DNA from: Acidisarcina polymorpha
Lineage (GTDB): Bacteria; Acidobacteriota; Terriglobia; Terriglobales; Acidobacteriaceae
DNA length: 64,000 bases
Assembly (NCBI RefSeq): GCF_003330725.1
Contig: NZ_CP030843.1
Span: 124,001 to 188,000, forward strand
Direction: 5' to 3'
Shown: positions 46,239-55,207 of the stretch, piece by piece
Layout: the number at the start of each line of letters is the position of its first letter
How positions within the stretch are numbered: position 1 is the first letter of the stretch
Translations under genes and position numbers: made by a program
Notes under the pieces: generated by a model
What the model was told of the DNA's origin: nothing
Databases searched by the model: none
What the model saw: the letters and a program-made list of their open reading frames with translations, nothing else

Positions 46239-46709
46239 CCGGAGCCGTTTTCTTGTGCCTGTAGATTGAAACTGATTCATGAACAGATAGCACTGACCAA
46301 CCGAACCACTAAGCTGCTTTAAAGTTAAAAAGTCTCGCTCAAGAGCCATAACCCTAGGTTTTGTACCCGGTCACTATGCCCCAAAGTCTCAGGTACGATG
46401 GCCTTCTGTTCCGGTCTGGTTTGGAACGTGGATTGGGCTGAGTGTCAACGCATCCCCGAGCAAGCGTCTTAGTGCTCCGATCAAATGATTCGGCTGGGAA
46501 TCGATTATTTCCGATGGATAAACGTTATCCGTATCCATTCTGTTCTCGATCTTAAGGACCAGAAGATGTGGATACCTCTCCCGAAGCCTCTGGTCAAGGC
46601 CTTTTTGTTCGATGGTAGAATTCCGCCTATCAAGATGAGATCAAAGTGCTCCGTTTCAAGCAGTGCCAAGGCGGCGTTATCCGAATCAACGGCTGCCACC
46701 TCATAGCCG
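46239..46709. repeat. 471-bp near-identical repeat, copy A
   Basis: Identical to 60029-60499 except for one base (G at 46474, A at 60264), by direct line-by-line reading. It contains the 3' part of a response-regulator gene plus about 240 bases beyond. The left edge begins in the middle of what is a complete terminator hairpin in copy C, so copy A appears to derive from copy C. Confidence 0.93.
46505..46709 (-). pseudogene. Degenerate receiver-domain gene fragment (copy A)
   Basis: GYEVAAVDSDNAALALLETE, HFDLILIGG, then a frame break caused by a missing G (TTCCGCC at 46621-46627 versus TTCCGGCC in the full gene at 50793-51188). The first about 28 codons are lost at the repeat edge. Confidence 0.85.
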
Positions 46710-46724
46710 CTGGACGATGTCAAA

Positions 46725-47111
46725 ATGCATGTAAAGCTCAAGCTCTGAGGTTTGTGGTGCCCCCTTATGTTTTGCTACATCTACGGAGACTTCTTCGAGC
46801 TTTATCAACCAGGAAAATTGCAGCAAATGCCTTCCGGCAGAACTGCATTAGGTGCGGCCGCCCAGGCTACGCTGCTAAGCATGGCGGCACTCATGGCGGT
46901 CCCAAGTCTCATGGTTGTTCTGTCATTCCTTTTGCCCGCGACACTAAGTCGCTGGCTGAATATCGTTCTCGGAGTCCTGTACTCGGCTATCATGGTTCTC
47001 GCCATACAGGGAAGCTGGCACTTCTATGTATTTTTCGGCTTGATCGAGATTGCTCTAACGGTCGAGATCGTTTGGCATGCCTGGACTTGGCCGAAACAAC
47101 CAACTCCGTGA
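46725..47111 (+). CDS. DUF6326-family membrane protein, stop near N-terminus
   Basis: Four-helix membrane protein: LMFCYIYGDFFELYQPGKLQ, PSLMVVLSFLLPATLSRWLN and IQGSWHFYVFFGLIEIALTV fit DUF6326. The natural start seems to be ATG 46725 (MHVKLKL), but TGA at 46746-46748 interrupts it; TTG 46752 gives a 119-residue rescue start. The repeat copy A ends only 15 bases upstream, so the original promoter and leader have been replaced. Confidence 0.75.
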
Positions 47112-47280
47112 GCGTTGGCCGGCCAACCTCGTCGTGAGGCGGGGTCTGAAGGAAGCCTGGAGCAAAGGCGTGTGCGAGAACAGGAATCGGATACGAGGCC
47201 TGTGCTCGTGGGCGAGTTGGCAAAGAGCAGCAAAGCCCATATCCATCAAGACGAGCAGAGGTAAATCCGACGGTAGGTCG

Positions 47281-47577
47281 TCATCCCCGCGTCCAAAGTT
47301 CTGCCACCGATTGGTATACCCAACCCCGCACGCCCACGAATTCAATCCGATCCAGTTCAACTAGCGTGGACTCACGGCATTTTGGTTGGTAACAAGCCGC
47401 CCCTTCTGGCAGAGTGCCTAATGCGACTTTGGCTCTTAACTCTTGTAGCGTAGCGTCGGGTAGCAGATAGATCAAACCCAGTAAAATCGACGCTCCGCAC
47501 GTCATGCAGAAAATTCCGAAGCCGCGCCGAATCTCCATATCGTTTGTTGCGGCAGGCTGGCTGGATGTCATGCTCAT
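47281..47577 (-). CDS. Small membrane protein, hypothetical
   Basis: A 98-residue protein with one clear hydrophobic segment (FGIFCMTCGASILLGLIYLL) after a short polar N-terminus. The C-terminal part (CYQPKCRESTLVELDRIEFV) has a Cys pair. No family recognised. Confidence 0.45.
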   Translation of the reverse strand: MSMTSSQPAATNDMEIRRGFGIFCMTCGASILLGLIYLLPDATLQELRAKVALGTLPEGAACYQPKCRESTLVELDRIEFVGVRGWVYQSVAELWTRG

Positions 47578-47842
47578 GGAAGATCCTCTCTTCAGTTTCC
47601 GTGTACTACTGGCGTTACCTCGAGAGGCGAGTTATCCTTCATTCTCTACCGCAATTCTTCACGATATACACCCTCAGTATCACTGATAGCAATACTATTC
47701 TTCCGATTGAAAGCCGCGTTGCAGCCTGAAGATCAAGGTCTAGATTAGGAACGACGCCAATGCCTCTATGCTGTGAAATGCGGTGTGGTACGCCAGTAGA
47801 TCAATTTTAGTTATCTGAAGTGGCGAGCTGTGACCTATGGTT
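47578..47842. other. Intergenic, no gene recognised
   Basis: No convincing frame or RNA structure. Confidence 0.4.
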
Positions 47843-48145
47843 TTAGGGGCCAACCCGTTCCCTGAAGAGAGCTAAAGCGTCTTCTACCAGGCGAAGTTCT
47901 GCTTCGAACATCGCACGTCTTTCCGGGTTAGCAACTTCCGGAATAAAGAGCCGTACCGTCCGGCAGGCCCTTTCGAGAAATCGTACTTCGGATTGAGCCA
48001 AATCCGGATATCCGAGGTCAATTTGAAGCGCCCCAAAGTCGAGTGCTGTCGAGCAAACCCTTAGCTCGGCTTCAATGAAACCACAGCGGACCCTCTGAGT
48101 TTGCGCTTGGAGCTCAGCCCATTGTTCCGCGAAATTGTCGCTCAT
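47843..48145 (-). CDS. Helical hypothetical protein
   Basis: From ATG 48145 it has 100 residues, mostly helical: FAEQWAELQAQTQRVRCGFI, ALDFGALQIDLGYPDLAQSE and EVANPERRAMFEAELRLVED. No family recognised. An IS6 remnant lies immediately upstream (48283), so its promoter may have been altered. Confidence 0.5.
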   Translation of the reverse strand: MSDNFAEQWAELQAQTQRVRCGFIEAELRVCSTALDFGALQIDLGYPDLAQSEVRFLERACRTVRLFIPEVANPERRAMFEAELRLVEDALALFRERVGP

Positions 48146-48282
48146 GCCAAACTCTGATGCGTTGTCACCTGTCAATGTTCGATAGCGTTTCGCTAGCTCC
48201 ACGTGTCCTCCGTTGCGAATGTGCCCTGGATGGCAAGGGCCCCAGATGACAGCATGCTTCGTGACCATCAACTCGCCCCGAG

Positions 48283-48828
48283 TCAATGCCCTCGACGGAC
48301 CATACGCATCACTTCAAAGCCCTTGATCGTAGCGGCCGCGGTCCTCATCGTCTGAAAGCCTCGGGTGGGTCGGATGACGCGCTTAAGGGCGCCATGGTCG
48401 GCTTCGATGATGTTGTTCAGGTATTTGCAGGTCCGATGTTTTGTGTCGGCAGACAGCTTGCCCTCGCGCTGTAGCCGGCGGATTGCTTTCGGGTAGGAAC
48501 CGAGTTGGTCGGTGGTGATCGAGGACGGTGGCCAGTGGCGCATGGTCGTCAACGCTTTTCCCAAGAAACGATGGGCCGCCCGAGTATTGCGGCGATCTGC
48601 CAACATGAAATCAATCAAGCGGCCATGCTTGTCGACGGCCCGAAACAGGTACTTCCACCGACCGCCGACCATCACATACGTCTCGTCTACGCGCCAGGAG
48701 CTGGTTCGGTAGCCTTGGTACCAGCGAACCGCTTCTCCAATTCAGGCGCATAACGATGCACCCAGCGCATAATCGTAGACGGGTCTAGTTCCACGCCACG
48801 CTCCTGCATCATCTCCACGAGATCCCGA
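48283..48828 (-). pseudogene. IS6-family transposase, frameshifted (third copy)
   Basis: CYRDLVEMMQERGVELDPST and RWVHRYAPELEKRF lie in one frame; after a shift near 48715 the DDE core follows: SSWRVDETYVMVGGRWKYLF, SSITTDQLGSYPKAI and CKYLNNIIEADHGALKRVIR, to GFEVMRMVRRGH. The first about 25 residues are missing. It is a different subtype from the elements at 9109 and 17775. Confidence 0.85.
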
Positions 48829-49130
48829 TAGCACAGTTATCGAGCAGGAAGCCTCGTTTTGCATTCTGAATTACGTGATAGAGGGTCTTACCCGAAGAAT
48901 GTTTAATTGTCTTGACATCGGTGTTTTCGCTTCTCTTGCAACGCCGATAGACCAGATAAGCTTTTTAGGCTCAGCGTTGGGAGATCGTAGGCGTACATAA
49001 ATTCCCGTTTCTTGAGCTGAGGCCTGAAGCAAAGCATCGACCGCTGGACTGCGGCCGCTCACATTCAAGATGGGCCTCTGCTAAGGCCGGTCTCGAAGTC
49101 CGGCAAGCCGGGCAAAATGGCACTGGGGGA
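48829..49130. other. Intergenic, no gene recognised
   Basis: About 300 bases between the IS6 remnant and the GlsB gene. A 65-codon minus-strand frame (SPAVDALLQASAQETGIYVR) has some protein-like character but no SD, so I leave it uncalled. Confidence 0.4.
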
Positions 49131-49403
49131 TTAAATTTGCCGAACTTTTCCTCGTGTCACCAGGCGCAGCAACAACGTAAAAATGACCGCTCCAATGACA
49201 GCGACAAGAATTGAATAGATTAAGCCGCCCTGACCCGCAAATCCGAGCGAGCGCATAATGAACCCGCCTACTATAGCCCCAACGATGCCAATGACAATAT
49301 CCATTACCGCACCGTAACCACCACCGCTCATCAACTTGCCGGTAAGCCATCCAGCGATGAGGCCGACGACAATCCACCAAAGAATGAACACGTTTTCCTC
49401 CAA
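49131..49403 (-). CDS. GlsB/YeaQ/YmgE-family stress membrane protein
   Basis: A 90-residue transglycosylase-associated protein: ILWWIVVGLIAGWLTGKLM, GGGYGAVMDIVIGIVGAIVG and FIMRSLGF, then a third helix. Family members are about 80-90 residues, sit in the inner membrane and are stress-induced. First of a run of stress/envelope genes up to 58.4 kb. Confidence 0.92.
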   Translation of the reverse strand: MEENVFILWWIVVGLIAGWLTGKLMSGGGYGAVMDIVIGIVGAIVGGFIMRSLGFAGQGGLIYSILVAVIGAVIFTLLLRLVTRGKVRQI

Positions 49404-49485
49404 TAACGCCTAAGTTTGCTTTTCGGGCTTCACCCTGGAAGCCAGCACCCAATAGATGCTGGCTTAGTAGCAGGGTGAGAATTGC

Positions 49486-50091
49486 TTAGCGGATGACCTT
49501 TTCACGGTCAACCACCACGCCCCTGTCCAGCTTCGTGTCGACCTGGCCGGAATCCACTCCGTGACTGCTGACGGCCTTCTCGCCCGAAGAGGAGATATCC
49601 TCCGCTCCAGTAGCCTTTAAGATGTCCTTGGCTCTTGATACCTCTTCCGAACTATCGCAATGGATCGAGATCAGAATACCTCCATCCTTTACACGACCTT
49701 CATAGCGTTTGGCTTCGTATTCTGGAATGCCGAGACCCACCAGGGCGCCTACCAGGCCGCCGACCGCGCCCCCAATACCCAAGCCTGCCAGGGCTCCCAT
49801 GATCGGCCCAGCTGCGATGAGCGGCCCCACTCCGGGAATGGCCAAGGCGCCGATACCCGCGAGCAGCCCGAGTGTTCCCCCAACTGTCCCACCCACACCT
49901 ACACCAGTGGCTGCGCCCTCGGGAGCCTTGGTGTTCTTCTCCGCCGCGAAATCCCTCGAGCCCTGATTGTCGGACATTAATACCGAAACGTCTTGATTTG
50001 AAAAACCGCCGGCAACAAACTTGTCAACTGCCGCCTCTGCAGTTGCCCTGTTTGAATAAATGCCAAATGCTGCTGTGTTTTTCCCTGCCAT
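49486..50091 (-). CDS. General stress protein with Gly-zipper region
   Basis: A 201-residue protein. The N-terminal AAFGIYSNRATAEAAVDKFV, AGGFSNQDVSVLMSDNQGSR is the small alpha/beta stress domain (YflT/ActD-like). The middle is Gly/Ala-rich (GGTVGGTLGLLAGIGALAIP, GALAGLGIGGAVGGLVGAL), a membrane-inserting Gly-zipper. The tail GGILISIHCDSSEEVSRAKD returns to the alpha/beta fold. Probably membrane-associated stress protection. Confidence 0.82.
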   Translation of the reverse strand: MAGKNTAAFGIYSNRATAEAAVDKFVAGGFSNQDVSVLMSDNQGSRDFAAEKNTKAPEGAATGVGVGGTVGGTLGLLAGIGALAIPGVGPLIAAGPIMGALAGLGIGGAVGGLVGALVGLGIPEYEAKRYEGRVKDGGILISIHCDSSEEVSRAKDILKATGAEDISSSGEKAVSSHGVDSGQVDTKLDRGVVVDREKVIR

Positions 50092-50129
50092 GGTAAATCT
50101 CCTTCTGCGAGGCCTTCAGAGCGCCGCAA

Positions 50130-50528
50130 TTATTGTTTGACGGTGATTTGGTTAGTGACCTTATCAGGGCTACCGACGACTTCTGCCGCTTTAGCAGCGA
50201 TGCTCTGCTTCTCGTCCTCGGAATGGACTGGTCCCTTCAAGGTGACAGATCCATTGAGGGTGATGATCTTTATATTGTGGCCGTACATCGAAAGCGACTT
50301 GTCGGCAATAATTGCCTGTCTGATCTTCTTGGTGATCATTCGGTCCGATGTGGCTTCGGATTGCTGGTCGGCGGTTGTGGCCTGCGTTTTGTTTTTCGCG
50401 GAATTATCTGGAGTTTGAGCGGCTGGCTGATCCTGGCCGAAAGACGCACCCGTCATCAGGAGCGTGGCGCCTAGAGCCAGGGCCGCCATGAGGCGGAATG
50501 TTGGAGCTGAGAGACGAACGATTTTCAC
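50130..50528 (-). CDS. BON-domain periplasmic protein
   Basis: A 132-residue protein with signal peptide (LGATLLMTGASFGQ). A single BON domain spans about residues 62-132: MITKKIRQAIIADKSLSMYG, NIKIITLNGSVTLKGPVHSE and VTNQITVKQ. OsmY-like proteins of this type support the envelope under osmotic stress. Same strand as the GlsB and Gly-zipper genes. Confidence 0.9.
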   Translation of the reverse strand: MKIVRLSAPTFRLMAALALGATLLMTGASFGQDQPAAQTPDNSAKNKTQATTADQQSEATSDRMITKKIRQAIIADKSLSMYGHNIKIITLNGSVTLKGPVHSEDEKQSIAAKAAEVVGSPDKVTNQITVKQ

Positions 50529-50770
50529 GATGTTCTACCTTTAGGGTTGAAGGTTTCAAGAGGTTCATTTGCCGTATGGATAATGCGTCATACACGAAGC
50601 CGTTCAGGTTCTGGACGCCCATCGATTTCGTTCAACGGCCCCGAGTGGGAAGCTCACAATCAAGGTTAGGTTGCTGTCCTATCGAAAATATGATCTTTTA
50701 TTTCACTAGACTTGATGGCCCGTCCTTGGGGTTCTGTGCTCGCACCGAGCGTCACGGCACCGGATGTGTG

Positions 50771-51152
50771 CCCGGTCACTATGCCCAAATTCTCAGGTAC
50801 GATGGCCTTCTGTTCCGGTCTGGTTTGGAACGTGGATTGGGCTGAGTGTCAACGCATCCCCGAGCAAGCGCCTTAGTGCTTCGATCAAATGATTTGGCTG
50901 GGAATCGATTATTTCCGACGGATAAACGTTATCCGTATCCATTCTGTTCTCGATCTTAAGGATCAGAAGATGTGGATACCTCTCCCGAAGCCTCTGGTCA
51001 AGGCCTTTTTGTTCGATGGTAGAATTCCGGCCTATCAAGATGAGATCAAAGTGCTCCGTTTCAAGCAGTTTCAAGGCGGCGTTATCCGAATCAACGGCTG
51101 CCACCTCATAGCCGGCGTTGTTAAGCAACGCCACTCGAGTGGTCTGGAGGGG
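50771..51152. repeat. Diverged copy B of the response-regulator repeat
   Basis: Homologous to 60165-60537 (copy C) and to 46375-46709 (copy A) with about ten differences, including the G that restores the reading frame. Shares with C, but not with A, the segment coding LQTTRVALLNNAG. Confidence 0.88.
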
Positions 51153-51188
51153 TGGGTAATGAGCAACGACGAGAATGCGCTGGGACAA
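50793..51188 (-). CDS. Degenerate response-regulator receiver protein
   Basis: A 131-residue stand-alone receiver fold (TTG start 51188): QRILVVAHYPPLQTTRVALL, GYEVAAVDSDNAALKLLETE, HFDLILIGRNSTIEQKGLDQ and LLILKIENRMDTDNVYPSEI. Strand 1 ends VVAHYPP where active receivers have VVDDE, and strand 3 ends LILIG where the phosphorylated Asp should be. It therefore cannot be phosphorylated in the usual way. Copies A and C are broken relatives. Confidence 0.75.
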   Translation of the reverse strand: MSQRILVVAHYPPLQTTRVALLNNAGYEVAAVDSDNAALKLLETEHFDLILIGRNSTIEQKGLDQRLRERYPHLLILKIENRMDTDNVYPSEIIDSQPNHLIEALRRLLGDALTLSPIHVPNQTGTEGHRT

Positions 51189-51858
51189 GGTTCGCCTTTG
51201 TGAGTAAAACTACCAGATCGATCTATGACGACCGCTGAGGTTCCCGAACGACGAATGATTTCACTCGAAGCGAGAAGCACCTCAATCAAAAAGATGAAGA
51301 ACCTAACTGGTAGGCTGCTTCTAAACGCTCCAGCAGCAAAAATTATTTCGAGCAAAAAACGACCGAGTCATTGATCTCTCAAGTGCGAGCGTCTCGAAAA
51401 CAGTTGCAAGCGCAACCACTCAAGAGCCTCGCTTCCCGCAAAGGAGGCTAGACAGGCGACAAGTACTTTTGCTGCATAAGACGGCACCGCGAGAGTGTTT
51501 CTTCGCCTTTGTTGAGGCCGACCTGAACACGGCTGCGATTTGCTGAAGCTTGTGGCATCGCTGCTGATTGTAGCGCATTGATCCTTGCAATTCGGACGGC
51601 GAGGCGGGCGGCCGATTACGACGCTCGTCTGAGCAACAAAGACCTGGAGAGGAAATCCACCACGCCATCAGCATGCCTTCAAATACAAATCCATCTTTTT
51701 CCTAGCGAAATCAGCCTTGGCATGGAGTCACGGATGAAAACGCGCCGTGCTGAGCCGGTTCTTTCGCCCGAGGGCAATCGCTCAGCTTTACGCATCCAAC
51801 GGCTGAATAGGATTAGCGGGTGTGGTGATTCTGACCACTGCGCCTAAAGGGAACATTC
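51189..51858. other. No confidently recognised gene
   Basis: About 670 bases. A plus-strand frame at 51578-51847 has low-complexity composition and no motif. It may hold the promoter of the alpha/beta hydrolase. Confidence 0.4.
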
Positions 51859-53067
51859 TTGATAACCCCCGTCTCACTACTCTTCGGCTTTTTTATAGGG
51901 CTGCTGTCTTTGCTTTTCCCGATCTTGGGTGCCTACTTGATTTATCGCGCGATGCACCCTCCGGAGCGCCGCGTTATGACGACACGAGCCGATGAAAAGG
52001 ATCGGGTTCCTACGCCTGAAGTGCTGGTTGAGACCCGCGTCTTACGTTGGCACGAACGTATCCGAGAACCATTGATTTGGGGCCCTTTGACCCTCGGCGT
52101 CTTCCTGCTCCTCTTGCCATTGATCGGCCTCCCTCTCATAGCATCAGCCTTTCCCGTCGGGAGCGACGAGCCCAAAGCGATGTATGGCGAGGTACACACG
52201 CTGAAGCGGGCAGACGGTACGACCATCCACGCTGAGATCTTCGGACCGCAGGATGCGCCGGTGCTCATCTTCACGCATGGCTGGAGCACTGACGAAGCAG
52301 AGTGGTACTACGCCAAGAGGGAGTTGGCCGGGCGCTTCCGCATCATTACCTGGGATCTCTCCGGACTTGGCCGCACCGCGCCCTGGGCAGACCAGAACGT
52401 CACCCTGGAGCGCATGGCGACCGATCTCCATCAGGTCTTGACGCTCAGCAACGGCAAGCCCGTAATCCTGATCGGCCACAGCATCGGCGGCATGATCAAT
52501 CTCACCTTCTGCCATCTGTATCCCCAAGAGCTTGGTACGAGGGTCGCGGGAGTTGTCGAGGTCGATTCGAGCTACACCAATCCGGTGCGAACGACCCAGG
52601 GAAGCCAGTTGAATCTCGCCCTGCAGAAGCCGGTTGCAGAACCGATCCTGCACGCAATGATTCCGCTGTCCGAACTCGTTCGGTTGATAAATCGGCTCAG
52701 CTATCGCGAAGGCCTACTGTACCTAAGTAACGCGCGGAGCGCGTTCGACGGGACTGAGACCCTAGGTCAACTGGATATGACCTCGCGGTATCAGTTCCTA
52801 TCTTCTCCCGGCGTAGTCGCGCGCGGTACCTTGGCGATGTTCCATTGGGACATGACGCCGGAGCTTCGACTTATTAAGGTTCCCGTACTGATGATTGTCG
52901 GTCCCCATGACACCACCACCCTGCCAGCTGCGAGCAAAACTATGGCAAACACAATAGCGGGGGCGCAATTAGAGGTTCTTTCGACTGGAAAACATTATGC
53001 ACTGCTTGAAGACCATCAGAGCGTGGATTCGGCGATCTCGTCCTTTGCCACAGCCATTCTGCATTGA
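51859..53067 (+). CDS. Alpha/beta hydrolase with N-terminal membrane helices
   Basis: A 402-residue protein. Two hydrophobic helices (FGFFIGLLSLLFPILGAYLI; PLTLGVFLLLLPLIGLPLIA) anchor it, and an alpha/beta-hydrolase domain follows: VLIFTHGWSTDEAEWY (oxyanion), IITWDLSGLGRT, LIGHSIGGMINLTF (nucleophile Ser in GHSIGG), VLMIVGPHDTTTLP (Asp) and GKHYALLEDH (His). The start codon is TTG with AAAGGGA upstream. Membrane-tethered esterase/lipase-like; substrate unknown. Confidence 0.87.
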   Translation: MITPVSLLFGFFIGLLSLLFPILGAYLIYRAMHPPERRVMTTRADEKDRVPTPEVLVETRVLRWHERIREPLIWGPLTLGVFLLLLPLIGLPLIASAFPVGSDEPKAMYGEVHTLKRADGTTIHAEIFGPQDAPVLIFTHGWSTDEAEWYYAKRELAGRFRIITWDLSGLGRTAPWADQNVTLERMATDLHQVLTLSNGKPVILIGHSIGGMINLTFCHLYPQELGTRVAGVVEVDSSYTNPVRTTQGSQLNLALQKPVAEPILHAMIPLSELVRLINRLSYREGLLYLSNARSAFDGTETLGQLDMTSRYQFLSSPGVVARGTLAMFHWDMTPELRLIKVPVLMIVGPHDTTTLPAASKTMANTIAGAQLEVLSTGKHYALLEDHQSVDSAISSFATAILH

Positions 53068-53554
53068 TATGGCGGTTGGCAAATCCTCTATTCGCGACTG
53101 GACTTGACCACATGGGCCCAAATGCTGCTTCCGTAAGGTCGGTAATGAAGTAAGCGAAAATAGCGAGAGCGAGCGCCAGCCAGACACGTGGCGAGCGCAG
53201 GCTGCTCGTTTCCAAACCTTCCATTGTCCGCTCCGCAGTTCAGTTGATTATCGCCTGCTGCCCCTGCAGGAGCACGTTAGAACGAAGGTACCGATATCAT
53301 GATCATCTCGCTCAGCGTCAATGAAGCGGACCGGGAAGCTCTTAGAGCCGCAGTTTCAGGAAATACACGCGTTGTTCAGCTTCCAAGCCTCTGTATGCTA
53401 AAGCCGCGTCGGTTTTGGCCGGCAACGCCGGCCCGGCCAAAGCTTTCTACGAGGAGAACCGAAATTATAGGTGAAGGAGTTGCGCCAATTGTCTCATAAA
53501 TGTTGTTGTACGGTGGTCTTTGCCACTTAGCACACAGGGTAGAAGATAGGGACA
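53068..53554. other. Intergenic or unresolved short frames
   Basis: A minus-strand frame from 53224 (MEGLETSSLRSPRVWLALAL, one membrane helix, GGAG five bases before ATG) overlaps the hydrolase 3' end. A plus-strand frame ends AGPAKAFYEENRNYR near 53470. Neither is strong enough to call. Confidence 0.35.
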
Positions 53555-54070
53555 ATGTTTACCCCTAAGACAACAACATCCACTGAAGCCTTTGGAATTG
53601 AGCACATTGACAGTCTTTATCGATACGCAATGGTGCTGACGCGCAACCGTGCGAATGCCGAAGACTTGGTGCAGGAGACATACGTCCGGGCGATGGAGGC
53701 GTTTAGCCATCTACAGGAAGACAGCAATGTAAAGGGATGGCTTTTCACTATTTTGAGGAATCTCTGGCTAAACGAGCTTCGCAAACAGCGAACCGGACCA
53801 CAGCTTGTTGAGGTTGACGCCGATGCCCATTTGTCCGATGGATTGGTGGGGAGCAGTCAAAGCGCTCAAGAGATACTGGAAAGTGAAGAGGACGCAAAGC
53901 GGGTAAGGGCGGCGATAGACAAGCTGCCGTCGGAGTTCCAAGAGATTCTGGTCTTGCGGGAATTCGAGGAGCTCTCCTATCGGGAAATTGCCGCAGTTCT
54001 TAGCTGTCCTGCGGGCACGGTGATGTCTCGCTTGGGCCGCGCACGTGCCAAGCTACGGATGTTGCTATGA
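53555..54070 (+). CDS. ECF-type RNA polymerase sigma factor
   Basis: A 171-residue sigma-70 ECF factor. Region 2: LYRYAMVLTRNRANAEDLVQ, ETYVRAMEAF, GWLFTILRNLWLNELRK. Region 4: LPSEFQEILVLREFEELSYR, EIAAVLSCPAGTVMSRLGRA. ATG 53555 is preceded by ATAGGGAC. The next ATG overlaps its stop (54067) but opens a frame closed after six codons, where an anti-sigma gene would be expected; the following bases look like a decayed one. Confidence 0.92.
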   Translation: MFTPKTTTSTEAFGIEHIDSLYRYAMVLTRNRANAEDLVQETYVRAMEAFSHLQEDSNVKGWLFTILRNLWLNELRKQRTGPQLVEVDADAHLSDGLVGSSQSAQEILESEEDAKRVRAAIDKLPSEFQEILVLREFEELSYREIAAVLSCPAGTVMSRLGRARAKLRMLL

Positions 54071-54474
54071 CCCGCGCCGCAAACTGAGCCGCAGAGGGTG
54101 GAAATGTCGGGCTGAGTGGCCCCATGTCAGGCTCCGCTGCAGAGAGACGAGCCTGGGGGCCGCAGCAAACTGCCATACTTTACGGGGGCCCTTCAGAATT
54201 CGGACTACACAGTGCACTTGTATGTTGAATCTGTGGCTGACCGTTCGTACGCAGATCTGAAAGATCGAGCTTAGCTATGGGTCGCCACTCCTGCTGTTAG
54301 TAGCTCGAATGTGGGACAGGATAGCTTGAGCAAGTTTCTATTGGCCTCCCTCAAAGCCCGGAGATTAGTGGAATTTTGAGTACTTTAGTGACGTTTGCAC
54401 GAGCGGAGGGTAGGTAATCGTATTCCAAATCATCTATCTTCAATCCCATGAACATCGCGAAGTGAAAAGAAATC
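54071..54474. other. Possible decayed anti-sigma region
   Basis: After MTRAAN and a stop, the same frame continues AAEGGNVGLS, SGSAAERRAWGPQQ and further without motif or start. About 400 bases, no intact gene. Confidence 0.35.
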
Positions 54475-54699
54475 GTGGCGACGATGGCTATCTCAGAAGA
54501 GGAGAGGGAACTCGTAACCCAGGGTTGTCTCGCATTATTAAAAATGGGCTGGCCGCCCGCCTATATTGATAGGCAGATGTGCAACCGGGCAACCGCAGGG
54601 CTGGTGCGCCGCTATTGGGGTCTATCCAATTGGATCGCCTATTGTCGCGAATGGGGGATGGAGGCTCCAACAATCTCATCCATCATGCGTCCGTTCTGA
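54475..54699 (+). CDS. Small hypothetical protein
   Basis: A 74-residue frame (or from ATG 54484): ISEEERELVTQGCLALLKMG, YIDRQMCNRATAGLVRRYWG. Helical, charged and Cys-containing, no family recognised. The start context is weak. Confidence 0.4.
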   Translation: MATMAISEEERELVTQGCLALLKMGWPPAYIDRQMCNRATAGLVRRYWGLSNWIAYCREWGMEAPTISSIMRPF

Positions 54700-54964
54700 C
54701 TGGCGAACCTCGCAATTCCGTCAAGCATCACAGGAGCAATCGAATTTGGTCCCCGGAGCTGGCTGTTCACTCGTCCTACCAAGCCCGCATATAAGGCATT
54801 TGTCGCTTCTAGAGTCGGCAGGATGCTTGGTAGCTTATCCGCCCTCCTGCCCCTGTTGAGCAAGCTGGCGATTTTCTTCAGCAGTTTCCTTGGGCCCACA
54901 ATGGCCGAAGCAAAGCGCCAGGCTCCATTTTCATCTGAAGACCTTGGGCCTGCTTACAGACCAC

Positions 54965-55170
54965 TCAGTCACGACAGGCACTAAGAACGCGGAATGGTGC
55001 GAAAGGACTTTGCCGGTGCGTTGCCGCCTCGGATTCATCATCCCGGTCTTCGTCCAGAAGCGAGGCGTTCTGAAAGTTTGTTTTAGAAACCTGGTCTTGC
55101 AGAATTAGGTTGAGCAAAGCCTTGTGAACGTAAATGCGCTCCTTGTATTCGACATACCCTTGCTTGTCAG
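54965..55170 (-). pseudogene. Crp/Fnr C-terminal fragment (third copy)
   Basis: GYVEYKERIYVHKALLNLIL, QDQVSKTNFQNASLLDEDRD matches the 3' end of the 45330 gene but in a single open frame, so it records the unshifted tail. Only about 60 residues remain; no HTH upstream. Confidence 0.75.
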
Positions 55171-55207
55171 GTCTGTTCGCCAACGGAGGGAGTTGCCCGA
55201 TAAAGGG

